Origin: Armatimonadota bacterium
GTDB lineage: Bacteria; Sysuimicrobiota; Sysuimicrobiia; Sysuimicrobiales; JACQTN01
Reading direction: 5' to 3'
DNA length: 7,739 nt
NCBI GenBank assembly: GCA_016210785.1
Contig: JACQTN010000011.1
Span: 1 to 7,739 of the forward strand
Shown: positions 1 through 6,352 of the stretch, piece after piece
How positions within the stretch are numbered: the first letter of the stretch is position 1
Layout: the number at the start of each line of letters is the position of its first letter
Made by a program: the position numbers and the translations under genes
The notes under the pieces: model-generated
Told to the model about the DNA's origin: nothing
What the model saw: the letters and a program-made list of their open reading frames with translations, nothing else
Database searches by the model: none

Positions 1-512
1 ACTCCGACCTCCAGGAGGACAAGGAGGCGCTGTTCGATGCCCTCGACACCACGTCGGCCTGCCTGCGGGTCATGGTGAAGCTGACCGCGGGGCTCGAACT
101 CGTCCCCGAGCGCGTGGGCGCCGCGCTGCGCGGCGGCTATCTGACCGCCACCGAGGTGGCCGACTACCTGGTGAGCACGGGCATGCCGTTCCGCGACGCC
201 CACGGCCTGGTGGGCCGCCTGGTGCTGGAGGCGCAGTCCGCGGGCAAGGAGCTGTGGGAGCTGTCCCTGGACGACTTCCGGCGTTTCTCCGATCGGTTCG
301 GCCCGGACGTGCTGGAGGTGGTGACGCCGGCCGGCGCGGTGGCGGCGAAGCGTTCGCCCGGCGGCACCGCGCCGGCGCGGGTGCGTGAAGCCATGGCGAG
401 GGCGCGAGAAGAGGTCGCCGGCACCCGGCGGTGGCTGGCCTCGCGTCCGGGGATCTCGCCCGCGCTGCTGCGAGACTCGGGCGTGGAGCACTCGGGAGGG
501 GAGGGGCCATGA
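1..512 (+). CDS. argH: Argininosuccinate lyase, C-terminal part (5' end outside window)
   Basis: This is the last ~169 codons of ArgH, the cytosolic enzyme that splits argininosuccinate into arginine and fumarate in the final step of arginine synthesis. The reading frame enters at base 3 and is open from the window edge. The first residues, SDLQEDKEALFDALDT, match the well-conserved helix of the fumarase/aspartase superfamily core in ArgH. Next comes the C-terminal ArgH domain, with TATEVADYLVSTGMPFRDAH, and GGTAP near the end, both typical of the family. The catalytic signature loop (SSxMPxKxNP) lies upstream, outside the window, so catalytic completeness cannot be judged. The stop codon overlaps the argR start (ATGA at 509-512), so the two genes are probably co-transcribed and translationally coupled. 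The C-terminus runs about 35 residues past the GGTAP motif as an Arg/Ala-rich tail. Identity is secure. Confidence 0.95.
   Translation, partial: SDLQEDKEALFDALDTTSACLRVMVKLTAGLELVPERVGAALRGGYLTATEVADYLVSTGMPFRDAHGLVGRLVLEAQSAGKELWELSLDDFRRFSDRFGPDVLEVVTPAGAVAAKRSPGGTAPARVREAMARAREEVAGTRRWLASRPGISPALLRDSGVEHSGGEGP
495..504 (+). promoter_or_regulatory. Tandem Shine-Dalgarno for argR
   Basis: Two back-to-back GGAGG cores (495-499 and 500-504) lie inside the end of argH, 9 and 4 bases before the ATG at 509. This strong signal supports starting argR at 509, not at the upstream in-frame ATG at 431, which would add 26 residues lying wholly within argH. Confidence 0.6.
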
Positions 513-979
513 GCCCGGCGCGCATCCGCGAACGCGAGCGCCGCATCCGGGAGATCGTCGCGCGCAAGTCCATCGACACCCAGGAGGCACTGGCCGAGGA
601 GTTGCGGCGCGTGGGGCTGGCCGTGACCCAGGCCACCGTCTCGCGGGACATCAAGCGGCTGGGTCTGGTGAAGGTGGCCACGGAACGCGGCACCTACCGG
701 TACGCGTTCCCGGAAGAGGCCGCGCCGGCGGGCGACGCGCAGGAGCGGCTGCACCGCGCCTTCGACGAGTTCGTGGAGGGCGTCGACTCGGGCGTGGGCC
801 TGGTGGTGGTGAAGACGCTGAACGGCCGCGCCAACGCCGTGGCCGCGGCCATCGACGAGGTGCGCTGGCCCGACGTGGTGGGCACGGTGGCCGGCGACGA
901 CACCATCATCGTGGTGCCGCGCACGCGGGCGTCCAGCCAGCGCCTGCGGTATCGCCTGCGCGCTCTCCTCACCGCGTAA
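509..979 (+). CDS. argR: Arginine repressor ArgR
   Basis: A 156-residue protein, the normal ArgR length. ArgR is a hexameric DNA-binding protein that, with arginine as corepressor, represses arginine biosynthesis; in Bacillota (AhrC) it also activates arginine catabolism. The N-terminal winged helix-turn-helix spans about residues 5-70, with the recognition-helix signature VTQATVSRDIKRLGLVKV (about 39-56). The C-terminal oligomerisation and arginine-binding domain (about 77-155) contains GRANAVAAAID and GTVAGDDTIIVV. The GDDT stretch at 129-132 carries the acidic residues that contact arginine in characterised family members. The start at 509 is chosen for its tandem ribosome-binding site and the ATGA overlap with argH. 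An argH-argR pairing suggests autoregulation of the whole arg operon, whose promoter and ARG boxes would lie upstream of the window. I see no ARG-box-like AT-rich palindrome here. Confidence 0.95.
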   Translation: MSPARIRERERRIREIVARKSIDTQEALAEELRRVGLAVTQATVSRDIKRLGLVKVATERGTYRYAFPEEAAPAGDAQERLHRAFDEFVEGVDSGVGLVVVKTLNGRANAVAAAIDEVRWPDVVGTVAGDDTIIVVPRTRASSQRLRYRLRALLTA

Positions 980-1034
980 GCAGGATTGTTTGTGACGACG
1001 CAAAATGGGTACAGGTGAAGGTGGGATCTCGGAC
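980..1034 (+). promoter_or_regulatory. argR-phoH gap with a weak possible promoter and the phoH ribosome-binding site
   Basis: This 55-base gap is more AT-rich than its surroundings (GATTGTTTGTGACG and CAAAATGGGTACAGG). A TTGTTT at 986-991 and a TACAGG at 1010-1015 are 18 bases apart, a poor but possible sigma-70-type pair. AAGGTGGGA at 1018-1026 lies 8 bases before the GTG at 1035 and is a convincing Shine-Dalgarno sequence. No terminator hairpin follows argR, so readthrough from the arg operon is also possible. The promoter call is weak; the ribosome-binding site is the better-supported part. Confidence 0.3.
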
Positions 1035-2015
1035 GTGACCGAACGGGTCAGCAGGGAGTTTCGGGTCCGCCTCCCCGAAGGCGTCGAGGCGGTCTCGGTG
1101 CTCGGTCACGCGGACGAGCTCCTGCGCCTGGTGGAGCAGGAGTGCGCCGTCCGCATCATCGCCCGCGGCCACGACCTGGTGGTGCGGGGCGAGGGGCGGG
1201 GTGCGGAGGAGGCGGCCAGGGTGCTGCGCGAACTCTCGGTGCTCTCGCGGCAGCGACCGGTGGATGCGCAGGACGTGCGCGAGACCCTTCGCCGGCTGCG
1301 GGAGGGCGGCGCTCCCCTCACCTCCGCGGGCACATCGGCCCTGCTGGTCACGCCCAGCGGAAAGCCGATCGGTCCCCGCACGCCCGGGCAGACGCAGTAC
1401 GTGGAGGCGATGCGGGCGCACGATCTGGTCTTCGCCATCGGTCCCGCCGGTACCGGCAAGACCTACCTGGCGGTGGCGATGGCGGTGATGGCCCTGCGGG
1501 ACCGGCGTGTGCAGCGGCTGATCCTGGTGCGCCCCGCGGTCGAGGCGGGCGAGCACCTGGGGTTCTTGCCGGGCGATCTCACCGCGAAGGTGGACCCCTA
1601 CCTGCGTCCCCTCTACGACGCCCTGTACGAAATGATGGGCCCCGAGCGGTTCCAGCGCCTCAGCGAGCGCGACATCATCGAGGTGGCGCCCCTGGCCTTC
1701 ATGCGCGGCCGGACTCTCAACGACTCCTTCATCATTCTCGACGAGGCCCAGAACACGACGCACGAGCAAATGAAGATGTTCCTCACGCGGTTGGGCTTCG
1801 GCTCCAAGGCCGTCGTCACCGGCGACATCACCCAGATCGACCTGCCCAGGGAGCGGCCCTCCGGGCTGGTGGGCGTGCAGACCATCCTGCGCGACGTGGA
1901 GGGCATTGCCTTCGTCCACCTCAACGAGCGTGACGTGGTGCGCCACGACCTGGTGCAAAAGATCGTCAAGGCCTATGAACGGTACGGAGAAGGGCCGCGG
2001 CGGCCGGACGCATGA
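1035..2015 (+). CDS. phoH: PhoH-family ATPase (PhoH-like protein)
   Basis: A 326-residue cytoplasmic P-loop ATPase of the PhoH/YbeZ family. Family members are linked to RNA metabolism and work beside YbeY in rRNA processing; the exact reaction is unsettled. Residues about 1-75 form the KH-like N-terminal region typical of PhoH proteins (VSVLGHADELLRLVEQ, then RIIARGHDLVVRGE). The PhoH ATPase domain occupies about 105-315. It has Walker A GPAGTGKT at 136-143 and Walker B FIILDEAQN from 232, followed by the family-typical TRLGFGSKAVVTGDITQIDLP. LILVRPAVEAGEHLGFLPGD is also a PhoH hallmark. I chose GTG at 1035 because a good Shine-Dalgarno sequence precedes it; an ATG at 1005 would add ten residues (MGTGEGGISD) that mostly read through that site. 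The stop overlaps the pgpH start (ATGA at 2012-2015). All catalytic motifs look intact. Confidence 0.95.
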   Translation: MTERVSREFRVRLPEGVEAVSVLGHADELLRLVEQECAVRIIARGHDLVVRGEGRGAEEAARVLRELSVLSRQRPVDAQDVRETLRRLREGGAPLTSAGTSALLVTPSGKPIGPRTPGQTQYVEAMRAHDLVFAIGPAGTGKTYLAVAMAVMALRDRRVQRLILVRPAVEAGEHLGFLPGDLTAKVDPYLRPLYDALYEMMGPERFQRLSERDIIEVAPLAFMRGRTLNDSFIILDEAQNTTHEQMKMFLTRLGFGSKAVVTGDITQIDLPRERPSGLVGVQTILRDVEGIAFVHLNERDVVRHDLVQKIVKAYERYGEGPRRPDA

Positions 2016-4144
2016 GAATTCCCCGGCCGGCGTTCCCACCGCGTCTTGGGCCGGAGGGCGAGGGCCGCGCCCGCAAGGCCGTCATCGCGCTGACCGTGGT
2101 GGTGGCGCTGGCCCTGGCCGCTTCCGTGGAGTACTTCCCCGAGCGATTGAGCCTCCAGGAGGGCCAGGTCAGCCCACGGGACCTGGAGGCGCTGCGGACG
2201 GTCGACTTCATCGACTGGGACCGCACCATCGAGCGCCGCCAGCAGGCGGCCGCCGCCATCCAACCCGTCTACCGTCTCTCGCCGGCCGCCCTGGAGGAGG
2301 CGCGGGGCGCTGCGGTGCGGGCGTTCGACGCCGTCATTGCGGCGCGGCAGGCGGCCGGCGTGAGCCCCGACGAACGCCTGGCGCAGGCAAAGCGCGAACT
2401 CCGGATGGCGCTCCCCGACGACGTGGTGGCCGCCGCGCTGCAGGCGGAGGCGGTCAGGCTGGAGGAAGCCAGGACGGCCGCGTTGCGGGCCGTCGGCCAG
2501 GTGATGTCGGAGGGCGTGCGCCGCGAGGACCTGGACCGGGCCCGCATGCGAGTCCAGAGCCTGATCCGCGGCCAGCCGCTGAACCCGGAGGCGGCCCGGT
2601 TCGCCGAGGCCGCGGCGACCCAGGCGGTGCGGCCCACCCTGCTGGTGGAGGAAGCGGAGACCGCGCGGCTGCGCCGTCGCGCCATGGACACGCTGGAACC
2701 GGTCCAGGTGCGGGTGCTGCGCGGCGAGATCGTGGTCCGGCGCGGTGAGGTGGTTACCAAGACTCACCTGTTGAAACTGCAGGCCCTGGGTCTCACCAAT
2801 ACGCCGCTGGCCCTGGATCGGCTGGCGGGCATGCTGCTCCTCTCCGCCATGCTGGTGGCGGTGACCGCGGTGTATCTGCGCCAGTATCACCCCGACATCT
2901 GGCAGCAGGACCGCACGCTCATCCTGCTGGGTGCCCTGGGCCTCGTCTTCGTGGTGGTGGGCCGGGTCGTCGTCACGCGGGTCAACCCATACCTGATGCC
3001 GATGGCCGCCGCGCCCATGCTGATGGCCATCCTGCTGCGCGCGCGCCTGGCGCTCTTCGTGGCGTCGGTGCTGGCTTTCTTCGCCGGGGCCGCGGCCGGC
3101 AACGACTTCCACCTGGGGATCGTGACCCTGGTGGGATCGCTGGCGGGGATCTTCGCCGTGCGCCGGGTGCAGCATCGCATCGACCTGGCCTATGCCGGTC
3201 TCAAGGTAGGGATCGCCAACGCCGGCGTCATCATTGCCCTGCGCCTGGTGGACCAGTTCCCCCTGTACCCGGACATGCTCTTCGACACCTTCTCCGGCAT
3301 GGCCAACGGGTTCCTGGCGGGCCTGGTTGCGCTGGGCACGCTGCCCATCCTGGAGAACCTGTTCGGCCTGGTGACGCCCATCAAACTGCTGGAGCTGGCC
3401 GACCCGAGCCACCCGCTGCTGCGGCGCCTGCAGCTCGAGGCGCCCGGCACGTACCACCACAGCATCATGGTGGGTAACCTGGCGGAGGCCGCCGCGGAGG
3501 TCATCGGCGGCCACAGCCTCCTGGTCCGCGTGGGCACCTACTATCACGACGTGGGAAAGCTGCGGCGGCCGGTCTTCTTCGCGGAGAACCAGATCGGCGT
3601 GGAGAACCCCCACGACAAGATGTCGCCCAGCCTGTCGGCGCTCACGGTGGTGGCGCACGTCCGGGACGGCCTGCAGCTCGCCCGCGAGTACGGACTGCCG
3701 CCCGCCATCGTGGACTTCATCGCCCAGCACCACGGCACCAGCCTCATCACTTACTTCTACCACCAGGCCCTGCAGCGCACCGACGGCCGCGTGGAGGAGG
3801 AGAGCTATCGCTACGACGGCCCCAGGCCCCAGACGCGAGAGGTGGCCGTGCTGATGCTGGCCGACGCCGCGGAGGCGGCGGTGCGGTCTCTGGCCCACCC
3901 GTCGCCCGACCGGATCGAGCAGCAGGTGCGGCGCATCATCAGGGATAAATTGGAAGATGGGCAGCTCGACGAATGCGACCTGACGTTCCGGGATCTGGAC
4001 CGGATCGCGCAGGCGTTCACGCGCATCCTGACCGGCATCTTCCACCCGCGCGTCGAATATCCCGAGGTCGAGGGGGAGCTTCCCAAGAGGCGGCGGCCCG
4101 ATGGAAGTGTGGGTCACAAACTTGCAAAACAAAGTGGCCGTTAG
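2012..4144 (+). CDS. pgpH: 7TM-HD family membrane phosphohydrolase (PgpH-type c-di-AMP phosphodiesterase)
   Basis: A 710-residue membrane protein with the 7TMR-HDED / 7TM / HD architecture of YqfF/PgpH, which in Listeria hydrolyses cyclic di-AMP to pApA. A first membrane segment lies at about 23-39. An extracytoplasmic helical domain follows (about 45-262), beginning with a family-typical stretch (EGQVSPRDLEALRTVDFID). A bundle of hydrophobic segments runs from about 267 to 450. The cytoplasmic HD domain (about 470-640) has YHHS (H482, H483), the YYHDVGK box (H512, D513), AQHHGT (H573, H574) and LMLADAAEAAVRS (D618). All expected metal-binding positions of the HD domain appear present, so it should be active. 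The start overlaps the phoH stop and has no strong ribosome-binding site of its own, suggesting translational coupling. The last 44 bases overlap ybeY. Substrate is inferred from family; no c-di-AMP cyclase gene is in the window. Confidence 0.92.
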   Translation: MRIPRPAFPPRLGPEGEGRARKAVIALTVVVALALAASVEYFPERLSLQEGQVSPRDLEALRTVDFIDWDRTIERRQQAAAAIQPVYRLSPAALEEARGAAVRAFDAVIAARQAAGVSPDERLAQAKRELRMALPDDVVAAALQAEAVRLEEARTAALRAVGQVMSEGVRREDLDRARMRVQSLIRGQPLNPEAARFAEAAATQAVRPTLLVEEAETARLRRRAMDTLEPVQVRVLRGEIVVRRGEVVTKTHLLKLQALGLTNTPLALDRLAGMLLLSAMLVAVTAVYLRQYHPDIWQQDRTLILLGALGLVFVVVGRVVVTRVNPYLMPMAAAPMLMAILLRARLALFVASVLAFFAGAAAGNDFHLGIVTLVGSLAGIFAVRRVQHRIDLAYAGLKVGIANAGVIIALRLVDQFPLYPDMLFDTFSGMANGFLAGLVALGTLPILENLFGLVTPIKLLELADPSHPLLRRLQLEAPGTYHHSIMVGNLAEAAAEVIGGHSLLVRVGTYYHDVGKLRRPVFFAENQIGVENPHDKMSPSLSALTVVAHVRDGLQLAREYGLPPAIVDFIAQHHGTSLITYFYHQALQRTDGRVEEESYRYDGPRPQTREVAVLMLADAAEAAVRSLAHPSPDRIEQQVRRIIRDKLEDGQLDECDLTFRDLDRIAQAFTRILTGIFHPRVEYPEVEGELPKRRRPDGSVGHKLAKQSGR

Positions 4145-4589
4145 CTCCGAGTTCATCCGGCGCGTGGTGACCCACGTGCTGGCGGCTTCGGGGTGCGATG
4201 ATGCGGTCGAGGTGAGCGTGGCCCTCGTGGACGACGCCTACATCCGCGAACTGAACCGGGAGTACCGCGACGTGGACGCCCCCACGGACGTTTTGGCTTT
4301 CCCCATGGAGGGGGAGGACCACGGCCCGGTCCGCATGCTGGGGGATATCGTCGTCTCCCTGGAGCGGGCGCGAGACCAGGCCCGGCAGTTCAAGCAACCC
4401 CTCAAGCGCGAGATCGCTCTGCTGACCATCCACGGCGTGCTCCACCTGCTGGGGCACGAGGATGAGACCGAAGCCGGGGCGTCCACCATGTGGCAGCGGC
4501 AGAAGGCGATCCTGGCTAAATTCGAGGAGGGCCGCTCACCGGCGGCGCCACAGCGGGTCGGCCGGGCCAAGAAGAAGGCATATGGATAG
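4101..4589 (+). CDS. ybeY: Endoribonuclease / rRNA maturation factor YbeY
   Basis: A 162-residue UPF0054-family protein. YbeY is a zinc-dependent endoribonuclease needed for 16S rRNA 3'-end maturation and ribosome quality control. The defining zinc motif HGVLHLLGHE is at 111-120, with H111, H115 and H119 as metal ligands. Upstream are the conserved LNREYRDVDAPTDVLAFPM (51-69) and GDIVVSLERA (81-90) stretches. The start at 4101 gives MEVWVTNLQN, a normal YbeY N-terminus, and means 44 bases overlap the end of pgpH in another frame. A purine-rich AAGAGGCGG lies just upstream and may be its ribosome-binding site. The last ~20 residues (SPAAPQRVGRAKKKAYG) form a basic tail that is probably disordered. 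Lying with phoH upstream and era downstream fits a joint role in small-subunit maturation. Confidence 0.96.
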   Translation: MEVWVTNLQNKVAVSSEFIRRVVTHVLAASGCDDAVEVSVALVDDAYIRELNREYRDVDAPTDVLAFPMEGEDHGPVRMLGDIVVSLERARDQARQFKQPLKREIALLTIHGVLHLLGHEDETEAGASTMWQRQKAILAKFEEGRSPAAPQRVGRAKKKAYG

Positions 4590-4968
4590 CGCACTCCAGA
4601 AGAGGCTAGCCGAAAGTTTCCGCTGCGCGTTCGCCGGACTCGCCCACGCTGCGCGCACCCAGCCCAACCTCCGCATCCACGTGGCCCTGGCCGTCCTGGT
4701 GGTGGGGCTGGCCGTCCTCCTGCGCGTGCCGGCGGCGCAGACGGCGGTCCTCTTCCTGGCCATCGCCGGGGTGATCGGTGCGGAGCTGATGAACACCGCG
4801 GTCGAGGCGCTGGTGGACCTGGTGAACGACGGGCCGCACCCCCAGGCGGGGATCGTCAAGGACGTCGCCGCCGCCTCGGTGCTGGTGATGGTCGTGGCGG
4901 CGGTCCTGTGCGGCCTGTGGATTCTGGGGCCCCCGCTGGCGGGGGGGGTGGCCGGGTTGCTGCGGTAG
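4582..4968 (+). CDS. dgkA: Diacylglycerol kinase family integral membrane lipid kinase
   Basis: A 128-residue small membrane kinase of the DgkA family. Gram-positive members (DgkA/YqxA type) mostly phosphorylate undecaprenol to recycle the cell-wall lipid carrier, while proteobacterial ones use diacylglycerol. An amphipathic N-terminus with RTQPNLRIHVALAVLV (25-40) leads into three hydrophobic segments at about 33-48, 53-70 and 96-117. The family signature ELMNTAVEALVDLV spans 68-81, with the catalytic and Mg-binding E68, N71 and E75, followed by the conserved KDVAAASVLV (93-102). The ATG at 4582 follows GAAGAAGG (4571-4578) at short spacing and overlaps the last 8 bases of ybeY. The longer frame from 4462 would add 40 Arg-rich residues lying inside ybeY and is rejected. 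The C-terminal coding sequence includes a run of eight G (4941-4948), which makes the last few residues sensitive to sequencing error. Confidence 0.93.
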   Translation: MDSALQKRLAESFRCAFAGLAHAARTQPNLRIHVALAVLVVGLAVLLRVPAAQTAVLFLAIAGVIGAELMNTAVEALVDLVNDGPHPQAGIVKDVAAASVLVMVVAAVLCGLWILGPPLAGGVAGLLR

Positions 4969-4975
4969 GGTTCGT

Positions 4976-5005
4976 TTGTGGCGGGCGCCGCCGGTATGGT
5001 ACCAT
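4976..5005 (+). promoter_or_regulatory. Weak candidate promoter upstream of corC
   Basis: TTGTGG at 4976-4981 and TACCAT at 5000-5005 are separated by 18 bases and match sigma-70 boxes at 3/6 and 4/6 positions. An alternative -10 is TATGGT at 4995-5000. The stretch is a local AT-richer island in a GC-rich gap, and it sits at the only sizeable break between genes downstream of phoH. It overlaps the inverted repeat, so the two readings partly compete. The call is weak. Confidence 0.22.
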
Positions 5006-5030
5006 TAAGGGGTACCGTGCGGGCGCCCGT
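4981..5030 (+). promoter_or_regulatory. Long imperfect hairpin in the dgkA-corC gap
   Basis: The gap 4969-5068 holds a two-part inverted repeat. The outer stem pairs 4982-4989 with 5022-5029 (8 perfect GC pairs). The inner stem pairs 4994-5003 with 5011-5020 (10 pairs, two of them G-U). The loop is the 7-base ATTAAGG (5004-5010), and a small internal loop separates the stems (4990-4993 against 5021). The G-U pairs hold only in a transcript of the + strand. No T-run follows, so it is not a classic intrinsic terminator. It could be a leader attenuator, an mRNA-stabilising element or a protein-binding site. The loop and its right flank form a Shine-Dalgarno-like AAGGGG. Pairing is seen directly; function is inference. 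Confidence 0.45.
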
Positions 5031-5068
5031 GGCGCGCACCGTGGTCGCGATAGCGTGGTGACGGCTTC

Positions 5069-6352
5069 TTGGACGTCTCAAGTTACTGGTCTGATCTGAT
5101 CGTCCTCGGGATCCTCCTGCTGCTCTCCGCGTTCTTCTCCGGCACCGAGACTGCTCTCTTCGCCGTCAACCGGCTGCGCCTGCGCCGGCTGGACGAGGAG
5201 GGGAACCTGCGGGCCGGGCTGGTGCTGCGGATGCTGGAGGACCCGGGGCGCCCCCTGACTGCCATCCTGGTCGGCAACAACGTGACCAACGTTGCCGCCT
5301 CCGTGCTGGCGGCCCTGATCTTTCTCCGCCTGTTCGGCCCCGGCGCCGGGCCGTGGGTCGCCATCCTGGTGGTGACCGTGGCGCTGCTGGTGATCGGCGA
5401 GATCACCCCCAAGACCTTCGCCTCCAAGTACGCGGAGCGGATCGCCCTGTGGGCGGCGCGCCCCATCTACCTGCTGTCCCGGGTGCTCTTCCCCATCATC
5501 CAGGTGCTGTCCGCGGTGACCAACGTCTTTCTGCGCCCGTTGGGCGCCCGGGTGGACCTGCACTCGCCCCTGGTCACCGAGGACGAGATCAAGCAGCTGG
5601 TCAAGATGGGGGAGGAGGAGGGAATCATCGAGCAGGACGAGCGCGAGATGATCCACTCCATCTTCGAGTTCGGCGAGACGCTGGTGCGCGAGGTCATGGT
5701 GCCCCGCATCGACATGGTCTGCGTGGAGGCCGACGCCACCCTGGACGAGGTCCTGGAGGCGGTCCTCCAGCACGGCCACTCCCGCATCCCCGTCTTCGAG
5801 GAGGACATCGACCACATCGTCGGCATCGCCTACGTGAAGGACCTGCTGCGCGACCTGAAGCGCGGCCGCCTCCAGGTGCGGGCGCGGGAGTTGATGCGGC
5901 CGGCCCTGTTTGTGCCCGAGACCAAGAAGGTGGACGACCTCTTCCAGGAGCTGCAGCGCAAGAAGGTGCACATGGCGGTGGTGGTGGATGAGTTCGGTGG
6001 GACCGCCGGCCTGGTCACCATCGAGGACCTGCTGGAGGAGATCGTCGGCCCCATCATGGACGAGTACGACGTGGAGGAGCGCCCGGTCGAGATCGTGGAC
6101 GACCGCACGGCCGTGGTGGACGCGCGGGTTCACATCGAAGAGGTGAACGAGGCGCTCGGGCTGGACCTGCCCCAGGAAGAGGTGGACACCATCGGCGGCT
6201 TCGTCTACAGCCTGCTGGGGCACGTGCCGATCCAGGGTGAGACGGTGCACTACGACGGGGTGGAGATTCGCGTGGAGCGGATCGACGGCCAGCGGATCGC
6301 CAAGGTGAAGATCACCAAGCAGGCGGCGGACCCGGAGCAGACCCGCCCATGA
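5069..6352 (+). CDS. CorC/HlyC family CNNM-CBS membrane transporter
   Basis: A 427-residue integral membrane protein with the full CorC/HlyC plan; family members are implicated in magnesium (or related cation) export. The CNNM/DUF21 domain covers about 1-185, with membrane segments near 8-28, 64-88, 94-115 and 127-150. It shows conserved SGTETALFAVN, GNNVTNVAAS and GEITPK motifs. A paired CBS (Bateman) module follows: CBS1 about 205-262 (REVMVPRIDMV...GHSRIPVFE), CBS2 about 267-328 (ELMRPALFVPETKKV...VVVDEFGGTAGLVTIEDLLEEIVG). The C-terminal CorC_HlyC domain spans about 341-417 (DTIGGFVYSLLGHVP). The start must be TTG at 5069: the frame has a stop at 5051 and no ATG or GTG between. GGTGA at 5057-5061 is its likely ribosome-binding site. 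The gene begins a new segment after the hairpin and ends in an ATGA overlap with the DUF502 gene. Family certain, transported ion not. Confidence 0.93.
   Translation: MDVSSYWSDLIVLGILLLLSAFFSGTETALFAVNRLRLRRLDEEGNLRAGLVLRMLEDPGRPLTAILVGNNVTNVAASVLAALIFLRLFGPGAGPWVAILVVTVALLVIGEITPKTFASKYAERIALWAARPIYLLSRVLFPIIQVLSAVTNVFLRPLGARVDLHSPLVTEDEIKQLVKMGEEEGIIEQDEREMIHSIFEFGETLVREVMVPRIDMVCVEADATLDEVLEAVLQHGHSRIPVFEEDIDHIVGIAYVKDLLRDLKRGRLQVRARELMRPALFVPETKKVDDLFQELQRKKVHMAVVVDEFGGTAGLVTIEDLLEEIVGPIMDEYDVEERPVEIVDDRTAVVDARVHIEEVNEALGLDLPQEEVDTIGGFVYSLLGHVPIQGETVHYDGVEIRVERIDGQRIAKVKITKQAADPEQTRP

Noticed and set aside
164..1003. - strand frame (279 codons) across argH and argR
   Set aside because: No domain signal, and both overlapped + strand genes are securely identified.
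1973..4156. Very long open frame on the - strand (727 codons) opposite pgpH
   Set aside because: Its translation is His/Gln/Arg-rich with no recognisable domain. It is the mirror of GC-rich codon use in pgpH, whose product is clearly a real family member.
4941..4948. Run of eight G near the end of dgkA, considered as a phase-variation or frameshift site
   Set aside because: It affects only the last residues of a protein that already has its full catalytic core, and the frame as given ends cleanly. More relevant as a spot prone to sequencing error.
4996..5005. ATGGTACCAT perfect palindrome, considered as a separate operator
   Set aside because: It is short and is contained in the left arm of the larger hairpin, so it is reported as part of that structure.
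5078..6250. 390-codon - strand open frame opposite the corC-type gene
   Set aside because: Composition is dominated by His, Gln, Asp and Val repeats, as expected from the reverse of GC-rich codons; no motifs and a certain gene on the + strand.
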